Assembly (NCBI GenBank): GCA_002938075.1 | Contig: PTLK01000043.1 | Span: 1 to 10,691, forward strand | Reading direction: 5' to 3' | Source of the DNA: Alphaproteobacteria bacterium MarineAlpha3_Bin3 | Lineage (GTDB): Bacteria > Pseudomonadota > Alphaproteobacteria > Rhodospirillales > Casp-alpha2 | Length of the DNA stretch: 10,691 bases | Shown here: piece after piece, positions 1 to 5,684 of the stretch | How positions within the stretch are numbered: position 1 is the stretch's first letter | Layout: each line of letters begins with the position of its first letter | Made by a program: the position numbers and the translations under genes | Notes under the pieces: generated by a model | The model's database searches: none | Told to the model about the DNA's origin: nothing | What the model saw: the letters and a program-made list of their open reading frames with translations, nothing else

Positions 1-516
1 GGCGAAGGCATGCCCGGCGATAGCGCCTGGATCGCGTTTATGTGGCGCTGGCTGCACGTGCTGAGCGCCGTCATGTGGATCGGGCTGCTGTGGTACTTCA
101 ACTTCGTCCAAATCCCGACCATGCCGGAAATCCCGGACGAGCTGAAACCGGCCATCGGCAAGCACATCGCGCCGGCGGCGCTGTGGTGGTTCCGCTGGGC
201 CGCCATGGCGACAATCGTCACCGGACTGCTGCTGGCGTTCGGCAACGGTTATCTGATGCAGGCGATGACGCTGGGCCTCACCGACGGCGTCGCCAAGCAC
301 ACCGCCATCGGCATCGGCATGTGGCTCGGCATCATCATGTGGTTCAACGTCTGGTTCATCATCTGGCCGAAACAGAAGATCGCCTTGGGCATCGTCGAAG
401 CCGAGGCCGACGCCAAGGCCGCCGCGGCCAGGACGGCAATGCTGTTCTCGCGCACCAACACAATGCTTTCGGTCCCCATGCTCTACGCCATGGTTTCGGC
501 GCAGAACATCTACTGA
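1..516 (+). CDS. PuuD-like (DUF989) four-helix membrane protein, start uncertain
   Basis: The protein from the ATG at position 10 has 168 residues and about four hydrophobic segments, near residues 14-35, 57-80, 98-120 and 145-165. Recognisable stretches are WRWLHVLSAVMWIGLLWYF, the ALWWFRW turn and the WFNVWFIIWPKQ end of helix 3. These resemble the membrane domain of the urate hydroxylase PuuD family and its short alphaproteobacterial relatives, many of which are annotated PuuD with no proof of urate oxidation. Histidines 16, 52 and 97 lie in or near the helices and could be cofactor ligands; that is inference. The reading frame stays open to the window edge and no clear ribosome binding site is visible before position 10, so the N-terminus may be longer. 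A strong terminator follows. The fold is fairly sure; the substrate is unknown. Confidence 0.7.
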   Translation, partial: GEGMPGDSAWIAFMWRWLHVLSAVMWIGLLWYFNFVQIPTMPEIPDELKPAIGKHIAPAALWWFRWAAMATIVTGLLLAFGNGYLMQAMTLGLTDGVAKHTAIGIGMWLGIIMWFNVWFIIWPKQKIALGIVEAEADAKAAAARTAMLFSRTNTMLSVPMLYAMVSAQNIY

Positions 517-545
517 CGACGAACGACGACGGACCCTGGGGAAAG

Positions 546-572
546 CGGGGCCTTCGGGCTCCGTTTTCTTTT
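546..572 (+). terminator. Rho-independent terminator with UUCG tetraloop
   Basis: A seven-pair stem (546-552 with 557-563, one G-U pair) closes a TTCG loop and is followed by TTTTCTTTT. It sits 29 bases after the stop of the plus-strand membrane protein gene and is oriented to end its transcript. On the minus strand the T-tract becomes an A-tract before the stem and only a weak CTTT follows. It may therefore also slow transcripts leaving the sec operon, but less efficiently. Confidence 0.85.
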
Positions 573-595
573 GCCGACCTTTATCCCGCCCGCCC

Positions 596-979
596 CTACT
601 CGACGGCGATCAACGCCGCCGCCGCGGCGCGGTCCTCGGCCAGGAGCACGTTGAAGGTCCGGCACGCCGCCCCGGTATCCATCCATTCGAGCGCCACGCC
701 TTCCTCCTTGAGGCCCTCTCTCAGCCCCTTGGGCGGCGGTTCGAACGCTGCCCCGCAGCCGATGATCAGGATATCCACGTCAGCAGCGCCAACCGCCTCG
801 GCCAGGCTGTCAAGGGTAATGTCCGCCGTCTCGCCGACGGGCCAGGCGACGGTGCGTTCGGCGAACACAAGAACCGAGCCTTCGTGGACCTGACCGGCGA
901 TGCGGAACTTGCCTGCGCCGTAGCCCTGAATCAGCTGCCGACCGGCGGGAACAATGGGCGTGATGTCTAGTCCCGGAAT
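596..979 (-). CDS. Mth938-like domain protein (DUF498/DUF598), non-canonical or lost start
   Basis: This small soluble protein of the Mth938-like family has no settled biochemical role, and it often follows secDF in alphaproteobacteria. Read from the ATT at 979 it has 127 residues. Conserved blocks are PAGRQLIQGYGAG (about 11-23), the EGSVLVF strand (33-39), TVAWPV (43-48), the LIIGCGA core (71-77) and the MDTGAACRTFNVLL end (100-113). The first canonical start in frame is a GTG at 868, which would remove about 37 residues including the conserved PAGRQ and GY blocks. Between the upstream in-frame stop at 1058-1060 and that GTG there is no ATG, GTG or TTG. The true start is therefore unusual (ATT 979 just after AGGA, or CTG 934) or damaged. 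If it starts at ATT 979, the coding region begins just inside the 3' end of the secF region, with translation coupled to secF. Confidence 0.75.
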   Translation of the reverse strand: MPGLDITPIVPAGRQLIQGYGAGKFRIAGQVHEGSVLVFAERTVAWPVGETADITLDSLAEAVGAADVDILIIGCGAAFEPPPKGLREGLKEEGVALEWMDTGAACRTFNVLLAEDRAAAAALIAVE

Positions 980-983
980 GGTC

Positions 984-1934
984 CTAAGGCGACGGCGAGG
1001 CCGCCTCCTCCGCTTGTTTCCACCCCTTCGGTTCGCCGCCCCGGCCGCGCCGGATGTTCAGGTACAGCAACACCGGCACTGCCAGGCAGATCGACGAATA
1101 GGTACCGATGATGACGCCCCAGATCATGGCAAAGCTGAAATCGCGGATCACCTCGCCGCCCAGGAAGTAAAGCGACAGCAACGCCAACAGCGTCGTGAGG
1201 CTGGTCATGAGGGTCCGCGACAGGGTCTGGTTGATGGAGTTGTTGAGGAGATCGGACAAGGGCAGTTTCTTGAACTTGCGCAGGTTTTCGCGCACCCGGT
1301 CATAGACGACCACGGTGTCGTTGATGGAATAGCCGGCGATGGTCAGGATCGCCGCCACCGTCGACAGGTTGAATTCAAGATCGAGAACGGCGAATAACCC
1401 GATGGTGGTCAACACGTCATGGACCAAGGCCGTCACCGCGCCGAGGCCGAATTGCCATTCGAAGCGGAACCAGATGTAGACGAGCATGGCGAGAATGGCG
1501 AAGCTCACCGCCATCAGCCCGTCCAGAAACAGCTCTTCGGAGACCTTAGGCCCGACGAATTCGGTGCGCCGGTATTGGACCTCAGGGCCGAGGGCCTCCT
1601 TGACCTTGGCCACGGCGACCTGCTGGGCCGCCTCGCCGCCGGCTTGGCGTTGGATGCGGATCAGTACGTCCGTCGGCTGGCCGAATTCCTGCAACGCCAC
1701 TTCGCCAAGGCCGAGAGCCGAGAGCCGGCTTCGCATGTCGCCGATGGGGGCGGCTTCGGGGGTGCGCACCTCGATCATGATGCCGCCCTTGAAGTCGATG
1801 CCGTAGTTCAGCCCCTTGATGGTGAACAACCCCACCGAAACCAGCACCAACAGCGCCGAAAAGACGAAAAAGACCTTCTTCTTCGGAATGAATTGGAGGT
1901 TGATGTTGGCGGGCACCAGTTTGAAGCCGAGCAT
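984..1934 (-). CDS. secF: Protein translocase subunit SecF
   Basis: SecF is the second half of the SecDF proton-driven membrane complex that helps pull exported proteins through SecYEG. The 316-residue protein has a first helix near 21-40, then the family motif GIDFKGG (45-51), a periplasmic domain to about 130, and five further helices from about 137 to 292. D206 in the SIND motif and R240 in TLSRT have the 34-residue spacing of the proton-relay residues D213 and R247 of E. coli SecF, so the relay looks intact. The ATG follows a strong GGAGG-type ribosome binding site and lies 13 bases after the secD stop. The C-terminal tail is short and polar. The assignment is secure. Confidence 0.97.
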   Translation of the reverse strand: MLGFKLVPANINLQFIPKKKVFFVFSALLVLVSVGLFTIKGLNYGIDFKGGIMIEVRTPEAAPIGDMRSRLSALGLGEVALQEFGQPTDVLIRIQRQAGGEAAQQVAVAKVKEALGPEVQYRRTEFVGPKVSEELFLDGLMAVSFAILAMLVYIWFRFEWQFGLGAVTALVHDVLTTIGLFAVLDLEFNLSTVAAILTIAGYSINDTVVVYDRVRENLRKFKKLPLSDLLNNSINQTLSRTLMTSLTTLLALLSLYFLGGEVIRDFSFAMIWGVIIGTYSSICLAVPVLLYLNIRRGRGGEPKGWKQAEEAASPSP

Positions 1935-1947
1935 GTCCCTCCCCCTC

Positions 1948-3525
1948 CTACAGCGGCAGCACTTCGGGCTTGGTGCGCCGAAGCCAGGTGACGACCAAAA
2001 GCCGCGTCAGCATGATCGCCGTAAACATCGAGGTGACGATGCCGATGGACAGCGTCACCGCGAATCCGCGCACCGGCCCCGAGCCGAAGACATAAAGCAG
2101 CAACGCCGCGATCAGAGTCGTCAGGTTGGCGTCCATGATGGTGGTAAAGGCCCGGGAATACCCCGTATCGACGGCCGAGATCGGCGTCCGCCCGGACCGC
2201 ACCTCTTCGCGGATGCGCTCGAACACCAGCACGTTGGCGTCCACCGCCATGCCGATGGTCAAGACGATGCCGGCGATGCCCGGCAACGTCAGCGTCGCCT
2301 GCAGGAAACTGAGCACGCCCAGAATCAACACCATGTTGACTACCAGCGCCACGTCGGCCATGAAACCGAACAGGCCGTAAGCGGCGGCCATGAACACCAA
2401 CACCGCGATCATGCCGAGGATCGAGGCGATCTTGCCGGCGGCGATGGAATCGGCGCCGAGGCCGGGGCCGACGCTGCGTTCCTCGAGGATCGTCAACGGT
2501 GCCGGCAGGGCTCCAGCCCGAAGCAGCAACGCCAGGTCCTGCGCCGACTGAAAGGTGAAGGAGCCCGATATCTGCCCGCTGCCGCCGAGGATAGGTTCCT
2601 GGATGATAGGGGCGCTGATGACCTTGCCGTCTAGGACGATGGCGAACAGCTTGCCGACGTTCTTCGACGTCGCCAACCCGAAGCGTTTGGCGCCGGCGGT
2701 ATCGAAGCGGAACGTAACCACCGGTTCGTTGGTCCGCCCGTCGGTGGACGGTTGGGAATCGATCAGGGTATCGCCGGAAACCATGACCCGTTTGCGGATC
2801 AGGTACATGCGCGACTGGCCGTTGGGATCGACGTCGTCCGACGACAGCAGCCGCGATCCCGGCGGCACCCTTCCGGCCATCGCCGCTTCGACCGAATTGC
2901 GGTTATCGATAAGGTGAAAGGTCATTTTCGCGGTCTTGCCCAACAGCCGCTTGATCCTTTCCGGGTCGTCGAGGCCGGGAAGCTGGACCAGGATGCGGTC
3001 GTCGCCCTGGCGCTGGATGGTCGGCTCCCGGGTGCCGGTTTCATCGACCCGGCGGCGGACGATTTCGATGGACTGCTGAACCGCCGCCACCTTGCGGTCG
3101 CGGATGGTCTTTTCGGTCAGGGTCAGAAAAATCCGGTTGCCGTCGGTCGTCGTTTCCGTATCGGCGTCAAGCGCCCTCAGAAGCTGCCGGGCTTGCTCGG
3201 TCTTGGCCGGGTCCTTGATGGTCACCTTGGCGGCATTGCCCTCGACGCCCAGGCCCTGATAGCGGATGCGGGCCTTGCGAAGTTCGATGCGCATGGTATC
3301 TACCAGGGATTCCAGGTATTCCCGGATCACCGCCTTGGAATCGACCTCCAACAGAAGGTGCGAGCCCCCTTGCAGGTCGAGGCCCAGGCTGATTTGCTGG
3401 TTCGGCAGCCAAGCGGGCACCGCGTTGGCCTGGTCGCGGCTAAGGAAGGTGGGGACCGCGAACGCCAGGCCGAGCGCGCAAATCGCCAGCACCAACACCA
3501 TTTTCCACTTGGCAAAGTAGACCAT
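1948..3525 (-). CDS. secD: Protein translocase subunit SecD
   Basis: SecD is the large subunit of the SecDF export-assisting complex in the inner membrane. The 525-residue protein has an N-terminal helix (about 8-28), then SLGLDLQGGSHLLLEVD (46-62), the motif that begins the first periplasmic domain. A long periplasmic region runs to about 360, including DETGTREPTIQRQG (161-174). Five helices follow in the last 160 residues. TM4 carries IGMAVDANVLVFERIREE (424-441), in which D429 matches the conserved proton-translocating aspartate. Length and motif order are normal. It lies 36 bases downstream of yajC and 13 bases upstream of secF, so the three are almost certainly one transcript. The ribosome binding site is weak (a GAAG-like element), so some coupling to yajC translation is possible. 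Confidence 0.97.
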   Translation of the reverse strand: MVYFAKWKMVLVLAICALGLAFAVPTFLSRDQANAVPAWLPNQQISLGLDLQGGSHLLLEVDSKAVIREYLESLVDTMRIELRKARIRYQGLGVEGNAAKVTIKDPAKTEQARQLLRALDADTETTTDGNRIFLTLTEKTIRDRKVAAVQQSIEIVRRRVDETGTREPTIQRQGDDRILVQLPGLDDPERIKRLLGKTAKMTFHLIDNRNSVEAAMAGRVPPGSRLLSSDDVDPNGQSRMYLIRKRVMVSGDTLIDSQPSTDGRTNEPVVTFRFDTAGAKRFGLATSKNVGKLFAIVLDGKVISAPIIQEPILGGSGQISGSFTFQSAQDLALLLRAGALPAPLTILEERSVGPGLGADSIAAGKIASILGMIAVLVFMAAAYGLFGFMADVALVVNMVLILGVLSFLQATLTLPGIAGIVLTIGMAVDANVLVFERIREEVRSGRTPISAVDTGYSRAFTTIMDANLTTLIAALLLYVFGSGPVRGFAVTLSIGIVTSMFTAIMLTRLLVVTWLRRTKPEVLPL

Positions 3526-3561
3526 GGAGAAATCTTCGCGCCCGAAACCCTCGTTGAAACT

Positions 3562-3972
3562 CTATTTCTTGCCGCCGAACAGCATTCCCAAAATTCCCGA
3601 TACGCCGCCGGATTTCCCGGCATCGACGGAACTCTCGGATTTCTTGTCTCCCTTGACCGGTTCGGTCTTCGAAAGAACTGTCGAGATCAATCCCCGCTGC
3701 ACCCTGACCTTGACGCCATCGGCGATTTCGACGGTGATCTCGAGGTCGTCGATGACCTTGGTGACGGTGCCGACGATGCCGCCGCCGGTGACGACTTTGT
3801 CGCCGCGGCGGATGGCGCTCAGTGTCACCTTGTGCTCCTTCATCTTCTTCTGCTGCGGGCGGATGAGCAGGACATAGAAGACACCGAAGATAAGGATCAG
3901 CGGCAGGAAGGCTTCAAACCCGCTGCCGCCACCGCCGGCAGCGGCTTGTGCGTAAGCTGGGGGCACGAACAT
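3562..3972 (-). CDS. yajC: Preprotein translocase subunit YajC
   Basis: YajC is the small single-helix partner of SecDF. The 136-residue protein has a short alanine- and glycine-rich N-terminus and one helix at about 20-38 (FEAFLPLILIFGVFYVLLIR). The family signature IRPQQKKMKEH (37-47) and the SH3-like cytoplasmic part with RRGDKVVTGGGIVGTV (55-70) follow. The last 36 residues or so are a serine-, lysine- and glycine-rich tail ending in LFGGKK; this makes the protein longer than the roughly 110 residues common in the family, as in many alphaproteobacteria. The ATG has a good AGGAG site six bases upstream. It is the first gene of the yajC-secD-secF unit and has its own promoter. Confidence 0.95.
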   Translation of the reverse strand: MFVPPAYAQAAAGGGGSGFEAFLPLILIFGVFYVLLIRPQQKKMKEHKVTLSAIRRGDKVVTGGGIVGTVTKVIDDLEITVEIADGVKVRVQRGLISTVLSKTEPVKGDKKSESSVDAGKSGGVSGILGMLFGGKK

Positions 3973-4002
3973 TCGACACTCCTAAAATTGGCCCGGGACG
4001 GG
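3973..4002 (-). promoter_or_regulatory. yajC leader: ribosome binding site and small GC hairpin
   Basis: On the minus strand the bases just before the yajC ATG contain TTTTAGGAGTGTCGA, with an AGGAG element six bases from the start. Immediately upstream is a five-pair GGCCC/GGGCC stem with a five-base loop. This stable stem next to the ribosome binding site could influence translation or mRNA stability, but nothing in the sequence proves a regulatory role. Confidence 0.5.
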
Positions 4003-4038
4003 CCCGTTCTTTTCAATATTGATAAGAAACGCAGCCGG

Positions 4039-4066
4039 ACTATAGCCATCAGGACCATAGTTGCAA
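4039..4066 (-). promoter_or_regulatory. Predicted promoter of the yajC-secDF operon
   Basis: Reading the minus strand, TTGCAA (4061-4066) and TATAGT (4039-4044) are separated by 16 bases. They match four and five of the six consensus positions of the housekeeping sigma factor. Transcription would begin near 4032, giving a leader of about 60 bases before yajC. No other good candidate was seen closer to the gene. This is a pattern match, not proof. Confidence 0.5.
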
Positions 4067-4073
4067 ACGCAAA

Positions 4074-4090
4074 GGAATGGGAGGAATGGG
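4074..4090. repeat. Direct repeat GGAATGGG x2 upstream of the yajC promoter
   Basis: Two perfect copies of GGAATGGG (4074-4081 and 4083-4090) are separated by a single A, so they repeat every nine bases. On the minus strand they lie eight bases upstream of the predicted -35 box of yajC, a usual position for an activator site. No known regulator is recognised from the motif. Confidence 0.4.
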
Positions 4091-4150
4091 TTATCGTCAA
4101 CCGGGACCGGCGGCGTTTCGGCGGAACCGGGAAGGGGCTTTTCCCATGCG

Positions 4151-4170
4151 TAGGATAAATCCTATTTTTT
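4151..4170 (+). terminator. Hairpin TAGGA-TAAA-TCCTA followed by six T
   Basis: A perfect five-pair stem with a four-base loop is followed directly by TTTTTT on the plus strand, so it looks like a weak intrinsic terminator. The stem is AT-rich and short, which limits its strength. No plus-strand gene precedes it within this intergenic space, so it would act on a small RNA or as an attenuator before the DUF815 gene, or have no role. Confidence 0.35.
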
Positions 4171-4264
4171 GTCATTCAGAATATAAAAATTCAAATTAAC
4201 TATCTGTTAATATTATATTATTTTGACATTGACAAAAAAAGAATAAATCCCATTATGGGGTCCC
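4171..4264 (+). promoter_or_regulatory. AT-rich promoter region of the DUF815 gene with tandem TTGACA and overlapping inverted repeats
   Basis: This stretch is strongly AT-rich compared with the surrounding genes. TTGACA occurs twice back to back (4223-4228 and 4229-4234). The second copy is 16 bases from CATTAT (4251-4256), a four-of-six -10 match. Transcription would then begin at about 4263-4265, almost on the ATG, which suggests a leaderless message. A weaker upstream pair is TTCAAA (4190-4195) with TATATT (4214-4219). Overlapping inverted repeats CCCAT-T-ATGGG (4249-4259) and ATGGG-GT-CCCAT (4255-4266) cover the -10 and the start codon and could be an operator. Confidence 0.45.
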
Positions 4265-5374
4265 ATGAGCATCTCTTCCGGCCTCCTGCGGGAAATTGAC
4301 GCCTTCGTCCGCCGGGCCGGCATGGCGCCAACGACGTTCGGGCGATTGGCCGCCAACGACGGCAAGCTGGTGGCCCGGCTTCGAAGCGGCAAGGGCATCA
4401 CCACCCGCACGGTCGAGAAGGTCCAGGCCTACATGCGTGCCAGGGGAGACCGGGGTGGACCGGAGGCAGCAGTGGCCGGTGAGGCCGACCCGGAAATCCT
4501 GAACCGCATCGCCGGGGCGCTGGAACGCCTGGCGCCGACGCCTTGGCAAAGCGCCGATCTGGATGACGCCGACGCCCTCGACGCATTCGTCTGGCATGCC
4601 GACCTTCCTTCGCCCACCGAAGCGGGCTTCGCAAGTGCGGGAGGCCGCCTGGAGGCGGTCGCTAACGTCAATCGGGTCGAAATCTTCCTGCTCAAGGGCA
4701 TCGACGACCAGATGGACCTGCTGCTCGACAACACCCGGCGATTCGCCAACGGCTTGGCGGCCAACAACGCGCTTTTGTGGGGCGCCCGGGGGACCGGCAA
4801 AAGCTCGCTGGTCAAGGCCGTGCACGCCAAGATCGCGGCCGATAAGCCGGGCTCCCTGGCGCTGGTGGAAATCCACCGCGAGGATATCACGTCGCTGCCG
4901 AAACTGCTGTCCATCCTGCGCCAAAAGGAGCGCCAGTGCTTGCTGTTCTGCGACGACCTCAGCTTCGAGGGCTCCGACGCCTCGTTCAAGTCGCTGAAGA
5001 CGGTCCTCGAAGGCGGCATCGAGGGGCGGCCCGCCAACGTGCTGTTCTACGCCACGTCGAACCGCCGCCACCTGATGCCCCGCGAGATGATCGACAACGA
5101 GCGCTCGACCGCCATTAACCCGGCCGAGGCGGTGGAAGAAAAGGTGTCGCTCTCGGATCGCTTCGGGCTGTGGATCGGTTTCCACAACTGCGACCAGGAA
5201 ACCTACTTCGCCATCGTCGAAGGCTACGTCAAGCACTTCGGCCTCGACGACCCGGCCCTCGACCTCACCGGCGAGGCCAACGAATGGGCGGTGACCCGCG
5301 GCGCGCGTTCCGGCCGCGTCGCCTGGCAGTACATCCAGGACCTGGCCGGGCGTCTGGGCAAGCCGCTGAACTAG
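4265..5374 (+). CDS. DUF815-family AAA+ ATPase with N-terminal helix-turn-helix-like domain
   Basis: The 369-residue protein has a DUF815 ATPase core from about residue 76 to the end. The core has Walker A GARGTGKS (173-180), Walker B CLLFCDD (225-231), a sensor-1-like YATSNRRH (262-269), SDRFGLW with R299 as a candidate arginine finger, and SGRVAW (349-354) as the sensor-2 region. DUF815 has no settled function. Residues 1-60 are a separate domain with FGRLAANDGKLVARLRSG, followed by TTRTVEKVQAYM, like the small helix-turn-helix-like proteins encoded alone in many alphaproteobacteria. A linker of about 15 residues joins the two. DUF815 proteins I know of usually lack this part, so it appears to be a fusion. 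The ATG at 4265 has only a weak GGGG at four bases; an internal ATG at 4322 would split the N-terminal domain. It is the only plus-strand gene between two minus-strand operons. Confidence 0.88.
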   Translation: MSISSGLLREIDAFVRRAGMAPTTFGRLAANDGKLVARLRSGKGITTRTVEKVQAYMRARGDRGGPEAAVAGEADPEILNRIAGALERLAPTPWQSADLDDADALDAFVWHADLPSPTEAGFASAGGRLEAVANVNRVEIFLLKGIDDQMDLLLDNTRRFANGLAANNALLWGARGTGKSSLVKAVHAKIAADKPGSLALVEIHREDITSLPKLLSILRQKERQCLLFCDDLSFEGSDASFKSLKTVLEGGIEGRPANVLFYATSNRRHLMPREMIDNERSTAINPAEAVEEKVSLSDRFGLWIGFHNCDQETYFAIVEGYVKHFGLDDPALDLTGEANEWAVTRGARSGRVAWQYIQDLAGRLGKPLN

Positions 5375-5389
5375 GCTTTCTCCTTCTAT

Positions 5390-5415
5390 CCCGGCGTTAT
5401 GGCCCGGCGTTATGG
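5390..5415. repeat. 13-bp tandem duplication between convergent genes
   Basis: CCCGGCGTTATGG occurs twice with no gap (5390-5402 and 5403-5415). The repeat lies between the stop of the DUF815 gene and the end of the short TPR gene, and the TAA stop of the latter is inside the first copy. The period of 13 is not a multiple of three, so the duplication shifts frame in any gene crossing it. Confidence 0.85.
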
Positions 5416-5675
5416 AATATCCCGGACAAAGCGTTTTCACCACGGCCACTCGCCCGAAGGCTTTGGGCCGCAGGGCGGAGTGCAGGCGAACGGTTAATCA
5501 GTTCTTCCGCCTGGTCGAACCTTCGCAGCTGGCATTCGAAGACGCCGAGGTAATTCAGCGCATCCGGGTCGTCGGGGTTTTCGTCCAGAATCCGCAAATA
5601 GAGGGCCTTGGCGTCTTCGAGACGGCCCGATTTGTGGTGATCGAGGGCACGCGAAAGAAGATCAGGTTCGGCCAT
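5397..5675 (-). CDS. Short TPR protein, probably truncated
   Basis: The 92-residue product starts with two tetratricopeptide repeats. The first is about 4-37, with LLSRALDHHKSGRLEDAKAL and then YLRILDENPDDPDA. The second is about 38-70, with LNYLGVFECQLRRFDQAEEL. The repeat pattern fails after ALRP (66-69), and the last 23 residues have no TPR character. Proteins that begin like this are usually several hundred residues long, with many TPRs and sometimes a glycosyltransferase domain. This copy is therefore likely a truncated remnant that gained a new end, possibly through the adjacent 13-bp duplication. Its ATG lies nine bases after the nlpD-like stop and has a usable AGGGG site, so it may still be translated. 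Function is unknown; TPRs mediate protein-protein contacts. Confidence 0.55.
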   Translation of the reverse strand: MAEPDLLSRALDHHKSGRLEDAKALYLRILDENPDDPDALNYLGVFECQLRRFDQAEELINRSPALRPAAQSLRASGRGENALSGIFHNAGP

Positions 5676-5684
5676 TCCCTGCCC

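Larger units (their letters stand above)
4053..4170 (+). ncRNA. Possible small RNA divergent from yajC (tentative)
   Basis: On the plus strand TTGATA (4019-4024) and TATAGC (4041-4046) are 16 bases apart and form a moderate promoter match; this overlaps the yajC promoter on the other strand. A transcript from about 4053 would reach the hairpin and T6 tract ending at 4170 after about 118 bases. It contains no convincing open reading frame. It could equally be an untranslated leader for the DUF815 gene with an attenuator, or not be transcribed at all. Confidence 0.2.

Noticed and set aside
42..893. 283-residue plus-strand frame overlapping the first gene and the Mth938-like gene
   Set aside because: It is His- and Arg-rich, crosses the terminator hairpin, and both genes it covers have clear family features in other frames.
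2752..4158. 468-residue plus-strand open frame opposite secD and yajC
   Set aside because: It covers two certain genes on the other strand and shows shadow composition only; the yajC promoter also falls within it.
3973..4264. Search for tRNA, riboswitch or small protein in the intergenic region
   Set aside because: No cloverleaf or known riboswitch core was recognised, and short frames here lack a ribosome binding site.
4253..5449. 398-residue open frame antisense to the DUF815 gene
   Set aside because: It mirrors a well-supported ATPase gene, has no family motif and has the composition expected from a GC-rich opposite strand.
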